NCBI GenBank assembly: GCA_003601695.1
Contig: PIYH01000001.1
Location: 1-39,069, forward strand
Direction: 5' to 3'
DNA length: 39,069 nt
From: Candidatus Bathyarchaeota archaeon
GTDB lineage: Archaea > Thermoproteota > Bathyarchaeia > Bathyarchaeales > DTEX01
In this document: positions 33,004-39,069 of the stretch, one piece after another
Numbering within the stretch: position 1 is the first letter of the stretch
Layout of the letters: every line of letters begins with the position of its first letter
Notes under the pieces: model-generated
The model's input: the letters and a program-made list of their open reading frames with translations, nothing else
Databases searched by the model: none
What the model was told of the DNA's origin: nothing
Translations under genes and position numbers: made by a program

Positions 33004-33423
33004 ATGCCTCACAAGCTTAGAAAGATTAGAAAGAAACGTGGATCCAGAACTCAAGGATACGGGAGGGTTGGGCAACATAGGAAGAGCGGAAGCAAGGGGA
33101 GAAGAAAGGTGGGAAGACACAAGCATGGATGGAGCTACGTTCTCAGGTATGAGCCGGACTATTTTAAAAAGAAGAGGCTGAAGTCGCGAATAAACAAGTC
33201 GAATATAAGAATCATTAACCTAAAGGAGCTTGAGGAACTCGCCTTCCAGAGGGTTGCAGGAAAGGCGAAGGAGATCCTCGATCTGGAGAAGATGGGTTAC
33301 GATAAGCTTCTCGGAACAGGGAAATTATCACTACCAGTAATAGTTAAGGTTTCAGCATGCTCCCAAAGGGCCCGCGAAAGAATAGAGGCCGCCGGGGGGA
33401 AAGTTTTAACAAGTCATTCTTAA
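33004..33423 (+). CDS. rpl15: 50S ribosomal protein L15 (uL15)
   Basis: The 139-aa protein has the basic, glycine-rich N-terminus KIRKKRGSRTQGYGRVGQHR of archaeal uL15, a KVGRHKHGWSYVLRYEPDYF segment, and the C-terminal LPVIVKVSACSQRARERIEAAGG. The ATG is preceded by AAGGTGAT. It is followed by secY as in most archaea. Confidence 0.95.
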   Translation: MPHKLRKIRKKRGSRTQGYGRVGQHRKSGSKGRRKVGRHKHGWSYVLRYEPDYFKKKRLKSRINKSNIRIINLKELEELAFQRVAGKAKEILDLEKMGYDKLLGTGKLSLPVIVKVSACSQRARERIEAAGGKVLTSHS

Positions 33424-33471
33424 ATAGGATTTCACTAAAACCTTTATTTGGCTGAGGAAAGGGGGAGACAT

Positions 33472-34899
33472 TTGGCTGGTAGATTTCTCAGATTATTCGA
33501 ACCTGTCATAAAAATTTTGCCAGAGGTTAGAAGCCCAACTAAGAAGGTTAGCTTTAATGAGAGGCTCTTCTGGACCGGCGCCGCTCTAGCGATCTACTTA
33601 ATCATGAGTGAGGTTCCACTTTATGGGCTGGGCGCAGGAGGTATGGAAGAACTAGCTTATTATCGTGTAATCTTCGCTTCAAGCCGTGGAACACTTATGG
33701 AGCTTGGAATAGGCCCAATAGTTACCGCAGGGCTCATACTGCAGATGCTAGCCAGCGCAAAACTTATTGAAGTCGACTTCTCAAATCCTGAAGATCGATC
33801 GCTATTCACTGGGGTTAGCAAGTTCTTCTCGGTGCTTCTAACGGCTTTCCAAGCGTCAGCTTACATAATAAGCGGCTTATTCGGTAGACTAGGATTCATC
33901 CAGTCAATAGTAATATTTCTTCAGCTACTCTTAGCCGGGCTGATAGTGATGCTCCTCGACGAGATGATTCAGAAGGGGTGGGGAATCGGAAGTGGGATAA
34001 GCCTCTTCATTCTGGCGGGTGTAGCGCGGCAGATAATGCTCTGTTGCTTCCATGTGTACATAGTCGGTGAAGATGAATTTGCGAGACCATATGGAATAAT
34101 ATCTGCTCTTATACAAGCCGCTGTTTCCGGAGGAAACTTCAGCTACCTAATACTCAGCGAGTATGGATACCCGAGCATTATAGGACTCTTAACAACTATT
34201 GGGGTCTTTCTGTTCGTAATATACGCACAAGGAATAAGAGTTGAACTTCCAATATCCCATGCGAACTATAGAGGATTTAGAGGAAGATATCCGATCAGCC
34301 TACTTTATGTCTCAAACCTGCCAGTAATATTCGCATCAGCTCTCTTCGGCAACATATACATGTGGTCGCAGCTTCTCTGGAACAACTATAAGAATAGTTC
34401 GTGGGCGCCTTACATTAGTCTCCTAGGAAATTTTGCTGAAGAGAAAGGAAGAATAGTTCCAGTCGGAGGACTAGCTTACTACGTAATCTCTCCAACACGC
34501 GGATTTATTGATGTCATCACAAATCCTATACGATACTCGATCTACGCGATCGTATTCGTGGCTTTCTGCATAGTATTCTCTGCGATGTGGCTGGAGGTCG
34601 GCGGTTTAGATCCAAAAACAATCGCTAAGCAACTTGTTGACTCGGGAATGCAGATACCCGGCTTCAGAAGGTCTGAGAAACCAATAGAGATAGTTCTAAA
34701 GCGATACATACCGGCAGTAACTATACTTGGTGGGTTAATAGTCGGCTTACTCGCGGTTGTTGCAGACTTCTTTGGGGCATTCGGAACTGGAACTGGCATT
34801 CTACTTTCAGTAGGCATAGTATACCAATATTATCAACAACTAATGAGAGAAAGAATAGAGGAGATGTATCCCAGCATTAGAAGATTCATAGGGAGATGA
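33472..34899 (+). CDS. secY: Protein translocase subunit SecY
   Basis: The channel-forming subunit of the Sec translocon, with ten membrane helices. Visible segments include FNERLFWTGAALAIYLIMSEVPLYG (helix 1 and plug side), GIGPIVTAGLILQMLASAKLI, the QLLLAGLIVMLLDEMIQKGWGIGSGISLFI helix 4-5 turn, ELPISHANYRGFRGRYPISLLY and the C-terminal MRERIEEMYPSIRRFIG. The TTG at 33472 follows GGGGGAG at the right spacing and gives about 475 residues; a TTG at 33448 would add eight. Its stop overlaps the DUF106 start. Confidence 0.95.
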   Translation: MAGRFLRLFEPVIKILPEVRSPTKKVSFNERLFWTGAALAIYLIMSEVPLYGLGAGGMEELAYYRVIFASSRGTLMELGIGPIVTAGLILQMLASAKLIEVDFSNPEDRSLFTGVSKFFSVLLTAFQASAYIISGLFGRLGFIQSIVIFLQLLLAGLIVMLLDEMIQKGWGIGSGISLFILAGVARQIMLCCFHVYIVGEDEFARPYGIISALIQAAVSGGNFSYLILSEYGYPSIIGLLTTIGVFLFVIYAQGIRVELPISHANYRGFRGRYPISLLYVSNLPVIFASALFGNIYMWSQLLWNNYKNSSWAPYISLLGNFAEEKGRIVPVGGLAYYVISPTRGFIDVITNPIRYSIYAIVFVAFCIVFSAMWLEVGGLDPKTIAKQLVDSGMQIPGFRRSEKPIEIVLKRYIPAVTILGGLIVGLLAVVADFFGAFGTGTGILLSVGIVYQYYQQLMRERIEEMYPSIRRFIGR

Positions 34900-35387
34900 A
34901 TGAAATGACGGATTCGGTTTTCCTATACTCTATAGCCGTATTCGCAGCTTCATTCGTAATAGCTATGATTTCAATGATAATAAACCAGAGACTCCTAAAT
35001 CAAGAGCAAGTTTTGGAGTGGCGAAGAGAGATAAACTTATGGAATGAAGAGAAGAAGAGAAGTGAGAAGCTCGGCGATAAAAAGCTTCTTGCAAAGCTGA
35101 AACGCAGGGAAAAAAGGATATTGCAGATACAGTCTAGGATGCTCAAGAAGCAAATGATTATCCTATTCTTAAATATGGCTCTATTTTGGGGAATATGGCA
35201 GATCCTAGTTTTCTATCTTGGAAATAAGCCAGTAGCATACCTTCCATTTTGCATACCATTCATCTCCGGAACCTCCCAATACACTCTGAATCTATTCTAT
35301 TGGTACATTGTGTGTTCCTTAATGTCAACTATAATAGCCTCTCGCATATTACGTGTACCGCTTACATCAAGCCTACCTGAAAAGTAG
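34896..35387 (+). CDS. DUF106 / EMC3-like membrane insertase (YidC/Oxa1 superfamily)
   Basis: The 163-aa membrane protein has a hydrophobic helix at about 8-28, a charged coiled-coil hairpin (QEQVLEWRREINLWNEEKKR to about 85), and further membrane segments at about 86-106 and 125-150. This is the layout of archaeal DUF106 proteins, related to EMC3, TMCO1 and YidC, which help insert membrane proteins. Position immediately after secY (ATGA overlap) is the conserved archaeal arrangement. Adenylate kinase, often placed between them, is missing. Confidence 0.9.
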   Translation: MNEMTDSVFLYSIAVFAASFVIAMISMIINQRLLNQEQVLEWRREINLWNEEKKRSEKLGDKKLLAKLKRREKRILQIQSRMLKKQMIILFLNMALFWGIWQILVFYLGNKPVAYLPFCIPFISGTSQYTLNLFYWYIVCSLMSTIIASRILRVPLTSSLPEK

Positions 35388-35405
35388 CCGGGAGAAAAAT
35401 AGAGG

Positions 35406-35999
35406 ATGACATTGAATAATGAAGAAAAAAAGAAAAAGCTAATCCTATGTATTTGTGGAATGGCTGGTTCCGGGAAGAGTACGCTGGCTAAAAGAATAGC
35501 TCAGCATTACGGATTGAAATATTCTTCTGGTGGAGATGCATTAAAGGCAGTGGCATTGGAGATGGGATATTCTGTAAGTGGAAAAGGATGGTGGGAGACG
35601 AAGGAAGGGTTGCGGTTCTTAGAAGAAAGATCTAGAAATCTGGAAATAGATCGCAGAATGGATCAAAAGCAGCTGGAGTGGGCTGAGAAGGGGGGAATAG
35701 TCTTCGATAGCTGGGCTATTCCATGGCTTCTTAAAGGCGGATTTAAAGTGTGGCTTGAAGCCTCGGAGATTGTAAGAGCTAAACGCGTAGCGGAGAGAGA
35801 TAATTTAACCGTTAAAGAAGCTTTAAGGTTTCTGAGGGAGAAGGAGGCCATGACGAAAAGGATCTATAAAAGACTTTATGGATTCTCTTTGGGAAAAGAC
35901 TTCTCACCCTTTCACCTGATAATAGATGTAAATTTTCTTAGCAAAGATGAAGTTTTCGAAGCGCTACGCCTCGTAATAGATAGATTTGTTCTACGCTGA
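35406..35999 (+). CDS. cmk: Cytidylate kinase (archaeal type)
   Basis: A 197-aa P-loop kinase for CMP/dCMP. Walker A is CGMAGSGKSTLAKRIAQHYG. The SSGGDALKAVALEMG, RRMDQKQLEWAEKGGIVFDSW and EKEAMTKRIYKRLYGFSL segments follow archaeal Cmk, including the typical R-x-YGxx tail before a final helix. Location after secY-DUF106 matches archaeal gene order (rpl34e and rpl14e, which often flank cmk, are absent). Other NMP kinases are possible. It starts at ATG 35406, with TTG 35412 as an alternative. Confidence 0.87.
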   Translation: MTLNNEEKKKKLILCICGMAGSGKSTLAKRIAQHYGLKYSSGGDALKAVALEMGYSVSGKGWWETKEGLRFLEERSRNLEIDRRMDQKQLEWAEKGGIVFDSWAIPWLLKGGFKVWLEASEIVRAKRVAERDNLTVKEALRFLREKEAMTKRIYKRLYGFSLGKDFSPFHLIIDVNFLSKDEVFEALRLVIDRFVLR

Positions 36000-36104
36000 G
36001 AATTCTAACCTAATTTTTTATATTTAATGTCGAATGAGCATATAAGGAAAAGAGGTTTAAGCAGAGATCATTGAAAGGCAACATTCCCCGGGAAGGGATA
36101 AGGT
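36000..36104 (+). promoter_or_regulatory. cmk terminator tract and lplB promoter
   Basis: ATTTTTTATATTTAATG (36012-36028) contains a T6 run suitable for ending the ribosomal/secY/cmk unit and, read onward, a TATA-like ATATTTAA that could start lplB transcription near 36045. A GGGAAGGGATAAGG ribosome-binding region precedes the lplB TTG. Confidence 0.4.
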
Positions 36105-36389
36105 TTGGGAAAAGCTGCATACAAGGTCAAGGATGGAAAAATGATTAAAATTCAGCTAGCATTAGAAAACAAGAAAATAAAGGATTTGAAGATAACTGGA
36201 GACTTCTTTTTGCATCCCGAAGAAACAATTGAAGAGATCGAGAAAAATTTAAGAGGACATTTCTTAAGTATGGAGGAGCTAGTCCACGTCATAAAGGAGA
36301 CTTTGACAAGTAAAAGAGCAGTTTTGCTTGGAGCAAGCTTCGAGGATCTTGCAAGATGCATCATAATGGCGGGTGAAAGAAATGATTGA
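36105..36389 (+). CDS. lplB: Lipoate-protein ligase C-terminal-domain subunit
   Basis: The 94-aa protein (YKVKDGKMIKIQLALENKKI, then a DLKITGDFFLHPEETIEEIE strand-loop-helix, then LTSKRAVLLGASFEDLARCI) matches the small C-terminal accessory domain of bacterial LplA that is encoded as a separate subunit, LplB, in archaea such as Thermoplasma. With LplA it activates and attaches lipoate to acceptor proteins; in that system LplB is needed for adenylation. It precedes lplA and overlaps it by eight bases, supporting a two-chain enzyme. The start is TTG 36105. Confidence 0.85.
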   Translation: MGKAAYKVKDGKMIKIQLALENKKIKDLKITGDFFLHPEETIEEIEKNLRGHFLSMEELVHVIKETLTSKRAVLLGASFEDLARCIIMAGERND

Positions 36390-37152
36390 GGAATGGAGAC
36401 TTTTAGATACGGGCTTAAATGACGCTTTCTATAACATGGCTCTTGACGAAGCTATACTCATTGCTAGATCGAAAAACATCGTTCCAAACACTATAAGATT
36501 TTATAGGTGGAGACCGCCAGCTGTCTCAATCGGGTATTTTCAGAGCATGGAAGATGAAGTTGACATCAAAACATGCGATAAACTGGGTATAGACTATGTG
36601 AGAAGAAGAACGGGAGGAGGAGCCGTGTACCATGATACTGAGGGTGAGCTAACATACAGTATAATCGTTAATGAAAAACATAGACTGATTTCAAGGAATA
36701 TTCAAGAGACTTATCGAATCTTATGTTCAGGACTCGTTCTCGGGCTACGTCAACTTAATATACCAGCTGAATTTAAACCAATAAATGATATTGTGGTTTA
36801 TGGGAAAAAGATATCTGGTAACGCTCAGACGCGTAGAATAAATATAGTCTTACAACACGGTACAATTCTTAGAAAGGTTAATCCAAGATTGATGTTTAGA
36901 GTCTTGAAAGTGCCGAGTGAGAAGATAAGAGATAAGCTGATAAAGTCCATTGAAGAAAGAGTTACGTCAATCAGCGATATCCTAAAGAGAGATGTGAGCT
37001 TTGATGAGATTAAGAAGGCTCTCATAAAAGGATTCGAAAATTCTTTCGAAATAAAACTTACATCTGGAAGATTAACCGATTTTGAGGAGGAGATGACTTA
37101 TAAACTGAAACGCGAGAAATACGTCATGAAGGAATGGAATTTCAGAAGATAA
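36382..37152 (+). CDS. lplA: Lipoate-protein ligase catalytic subunit
   Basis: The catalytic BPL/LplA domain, about 256 residues. It shows ALDEAILIARSKNIVPNTIRFYRWRPPAVSIGYFQ, the VRRRTGGGAVYHDTEGELTYS lipoyl-AMP motif (RRTGGGxxxH), NDIVVYGKKISGNAQTRR with the catalytic lysine, and LQHGTILRKV. The ATG at 36382 lies six bases after GGTGA; a GTG at 36373 adds three residues. Target proteins (for instance a glycine-cleavage H protein or a 2-oxoacid dehydrogenase E2) are not in the window. Octanoyl or biotin ligase activity is the less likely alternative. Confidence 0.92.
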   Translation: MIEEWRLLDTGLNDAFYNMALDEAILIARSKNIVPNTIRFYRWRPPAVSIGYFQSMEDEVDIKTCDKLGIDYVRRRTGGGAVYHDTEGELTYSIIVNEKHRLISRNIQETYRILCSGLVLGLRQLNIPAEFKPINDIVVYGKKISGNAQTRRINIVLQHGTILRKVNPRLMFRVLKVPSEKIRDKLIKSIEERVTSISDILKRDVSFDEIKKALIKGFENSFEIKLTSGRLTDFEEEMTYKLKREKYVMKEWNFRR

Positions 37153-37261
37153 ACGCTTGAGCAGAGAATATATTATTTTTAATCTTTGTCACCGATATCC
37201 ATTAGCAATCAGATACACAAGAGATAAAATTTGTCATATTTAATCATAAATATAGATCACT

Positions 37262-37534
37262 ATGACTAGAAAGAGAACAACCATAGAGATATACTTGGAT
37301 GTATTAAGAACCGTTAAAAATGGGGTGAATAAACCGACAAATATAATGTATAGATGCAATCTTGCATGGAGACCATTCAGACATGTCTTAGATTCTCTAG
37401 TTGAGAACGAACTTTTAGAGATAAGATGGAAGGGAAGGAGGAGAACATATCACCTAACCGAGAAGGGATACAAGGTTTTAAGACGCTTTGAAGATACACA
37501 GTCTCTCCTCTTAACATTGATGAAGCAGCGATAA
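37262..37534 (+). CDS. Small winged-helix DNA-binding protein
   Basis: The 90-aa protein begins MTRKRTTIEIYLDVLRTVKNG and has KPTNIMYRCNLAWRPFRHVLDSLVENELLEI as helix-turn-helix, then the wing and KGYKVLRRFEDTQSLLLTL. This is the layout of archaeal HTH_45-type single-domain winged-helix regulators. A CATATTTAATC element 23 bases before the ATG predicts a leaderless message. It lies upstream of the convergent prepilin peptidase. Targets are unknown; the pilin genes nearby are one possibility. Confidence 0.82.
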   Translation: MTRKRTTIEIYLDVLRTVKNGVNKPTNIMYRCNLAWRPFRHVLDSLVENELLEIRWKGRRRTYHLTEKGYKVLRRFEDTQSLLLTLMKQR

Positions 37535-37575
37535 AGAGTCGTAATGAACAGCTTATGCAATTATGTTCTCTCAGA

Positions 37576-38355
37576 TCAAAGGGAAAATAGAGATTCTAGC
37601 AACCAATCTGCAAAATCACCAAGGAATAATGCGGCAATGAAACCGGCGGTGATGAAGATTAGAAATGGGAGACCCGGCGTCGCCCAAACTTCACCAGAAC
37701 CCTCAATTATCCGAATATCCCCTTCGATCTTGGGAGAAACTTTTAAGTGCCGTGTGATACCGCCGCTTCTTTCAACATGATACTCTAATGGGAGATAATG
37801 AGCGTTCTTAATTTTTTCCGGTCTAACTTTAATTCCGGTCATAAAGACAATTATCTTTCTCCAGGAGGGCTCATGCTTGAACCCTCTGAACATATCTCCT
37901 CTATCATGAATATATCTTATTAAATTATAGCCAGTGATGAATAATACAAGCAATGAGGAGGAGAAGATCGCATTAACCAGAACAGCTAATGGAAAGATTA
38001 TGATCTTGGTGCTTAGGCATATGGGAGAGAAAGTGGGATGGTATGGAAGCGTTATTGATAGGCATATAAGAGCCTTTGCATCTGCCCCTCCAAAAAACCC
38101 CGCGTAGAAGAGAAGAAACGAGACCGCTGTTATGACCCCTACGGATAGAAGCCAATACGAGAACACATGAGTCTCTCCAAGTGTGTATTCGATATAATAC
38201 TGAGTAAATGTTAAGGCGAGACCTATAGGTGCAAACAGAATCCACACGCCGTTCGGAACCTCTCTAAACTTGTAGTCGTACCAGGAGGAGATCAGAAAAA
38301 AGAAGAGACTAACTAACACGCGGAGAACCTCGATAATATAAATAAGCTCATTCAT
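37576..38355 (-). CDS. Archaeal type IV prepilin peptidase (A24 family)
   Basis: A polytopic membrane aspartic protease of about 259 residues. Catalytic aspartates are in SWYDYKFREVPN (about D27) and FFGGADAKAL (about D92), the GxGD-type site that cleaves class III signal peptides of pilins and archaellins. Several hydrophobic helices surround them; a soluble stretch of about 70 residues (KNAHYLPLEYHVERSGG) lies before the last helix. The ATG at 38355 is preceded by an in-frame TTG at 38358. The pilin encoded divergently is a natural substrate. Confidence 0.88.
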   Translation of the reverse strand: MNELIYIIEVLRVLVSLFFFLISSWYDYKFREVPNGVWILFAPIGLALTFTQYYIEYTLGETHVFSYWLLSVGVITAVSFLLFYAGFFGGADAKALICLSITLPYHPTFSPICLSTKIIIFPLAVLVNAIFSSSLLVLFITGYNLIRYIHDRGDMFRGFKHEPSWRKIIVFMTGIKVRPEKIKNAHYLPLEYHVERSGGITRHLKVSPKIEGDIRIIEGSGEVWATPGLPFLIFITAGFIAALFLGDFADWLLESLFSL

Positions 38356-38641
38356 CAAGGATTCAATCCTCAGAGATTTATTGATTCCTAATCATGACCT
38401 AAAAATAAAAAATATTTCTTGTTTATGAACGATCAGCACATTCCTCATCATTTGCAATCTAGCTATCCTTAACTGATTACTGATTTAGAAGAGACCTAAG
38501 GTTTTTCGCTACTGATGCGTGGAGAATACTTATCCAGTATAGATCTGGAATATCTTAGTAACCTATACTGGAAGGATAGGGTACGACTTCATAACTCATT
38601 TATCAATGGACATCTCTGAACTTCTTTCAAAGGTGAATAGA
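38356..38641. promoter_or_regulatory. Divergent leader between prepilin peptidase and pilin
   Basis: This 286-base gap has an A/T-rich TATA-like stretch for the peptidase near 38400-38420 (minus strand), a 13-bp palindrome AGGATTCAATCCT (38358-38370) beside the peptidase start, and a 10-bp inverted repeat TCCAGTATAG/CTATACTGGA (38533-38542 and 38563-38572) with an extra CTGGA at 38546-38550. The inverted repeat lies about 70 bases before the pilin ATG and could be an operator or leader stem. No clear pilin TATA box is seen. Confidence 0.5.
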
Positions 38642-39069
38642 ATGAGCAGAAACATAGCAAGGGAGAAGAAGGGACTAAGCCCAGTAATCGCCACGGTCAT
38701 CCTAATATCAGTCACAATAGTCGTCGCAGTCTCAGTAGCATACTGGATGGGATCAATCGCAAGCGGATACACAACATTCGAACAGATAGAGCTACCAACC
38801 TCATATGCAAGATGGGATGGTAACAAGACATTCACTAACGGGGGATGGAACATAACTATTGAGCTTAAGAATACAGGATCAGCAGATGCTACGATAGATA
38901 ATATATTCCTTAATGGGATTCCGCTTAGCGGATATAGCTCGAGCAGTATCAGACTCTATGAAGACGGACGGCAAGTCCCTAATCTTTCGAGTATTAGCAT
39001 CTCAGTTACGAAAGGAGGCTCAAAGACACTGCTTATCCAAGTTGAGAAGTATAACGCGACAGATAATTC
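38642..39069 (+). CDS. Type IV pilin / archaellin-like secreted protein (partial, C-terminus outside window)
   Basis: The first 142 residues are present. KKGLSPVIATVILISVTIVVAVSVAYW is a class III signal peptide: a lysine-glycine cleavage site just before a hydrophobic helix, as in archaeal DUF1628-type pilins. The processed domain (WNITIELKNTGSADATIDNI) continues as a beta-rich part with polar repeats and N-glycosylation sequons (NKT, NIT). AAGGTGA lies six bases before the ATG, so I choose 38642 over an in-frame ATG at 38606. The nearby prepilin peptidase is the expected processing enzyme. Confidence 0.88.
   Translation, partial: MSRNIAREKKGLSPVIATVILISVTIVVAVSVAYWMGSIASGYTTFEQIELPTSYARWDGNKTFTNGGWNITIELKNTGSADATIDNIFLNGIPLSGYSSSSIRLYEDGRQVPNLSSISISVTKGGSKTLLIQVEKYNATDN

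Noticed and set aside
38358..38370. Palindrome AGGATTCAATCCT at the prepilin peptidase start
   Set aside because: It is short, overlaps the start region and has no second copy nearby; noted within the promoter entry but too weak as a separate finding.
1..39069. tRNA, rRNA, CRISPR or insertion-sequence features
   Set aside because: Intergenic regions were scanned by eye for cloverleaf-like arms with GGTTCRA, regular repeat-spacer patterns and transposase-like frames; none was found. Short or intron-containing tRNAs could still be missed.

Overview
The window reads as a chromosomal segment of an archaeon, most likely a TACK-group lineage such as Bathyarchaeia. Supporting signs are archaeal ribosomal proteins (S12, L30e, S5, L30, L15), an archaeal NusA-like KH protein, unsplit RNA polymerase B, an RNA polymerase A subunit in which A' and A'' are one 1278-residue chain (in most archaea they are two genes), BRE/TATA promoters, many TTG/GTG starts, archaeal SecY with an EMC3-like DUF106 neighbour, and a type IV pilin with a prepilin peptidase. 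The placement is inferred from gene content, not phylogeny. I see no tRNA or rRNA genes, CRISPR array, insertion sequence or integrase.

Layout. (1) 1-9571: the start of a sugar kinase (KdgK-like) leaving the window, an unidentified 153-aa gene, then a minus-strand transcription/translation block (small ORF, rpoB, rpoA, rpl30e, nusA-like, rps12). (2) 9649-12821: minus-strand amino-acid block hom, ACT-domain protein, ilvD. (3) 13038-22350: plus-strand branched-chain amino-acid cluster cimA, ilvB, ilvN (apparently frameshifted), ilvC, leuC, leuD, leuB, leuA. Two different LeuA-family synthases are present. The first looks like citramalate synthase, so isoleucine is probably made from pyruvate and acetyl-CoA with LeuCD and LeuB shared between the leucine and isoleucine routes. 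(4) 22330-28213: cell-surface genes: wecB, a small TIGR04076-type protein, an oligosaccharide flippase with an anomalous start, and a large S-layer/adhesin-like protein anchored by a coiled coil and a C-terminal membrane helix. (5) 28290-31694: the least conventional part. A 42-bp near-perfect palindrome and two tandem paralogous putative ribbon-helix-helix proteins lie divergent from a unit encoding a 55-aa charged protein, a compact SMC/Rad50-like ATPase and a CdvA-like coiled-coil protein. (6) 31856-35999: rps5, rpl30, rpl15, secY, DUF106, cmk, the tail of the archaeal spc operon. (7) 36105-39069: a two-gene lipoate ligase (lplB, lplA), a small winged-helix protein, a prepilin peptidase and the start of a type IV pilin.

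The best leads for new biology are the SMC-like/CdvA-like unit with its paired putative DNA-binding proteins, the palindrome beside the S-layer gene, and the small ORF translationally coupled to rpoB. The ilvN frameshift and the flippase start are the loci where the sequence itself should be checked first.
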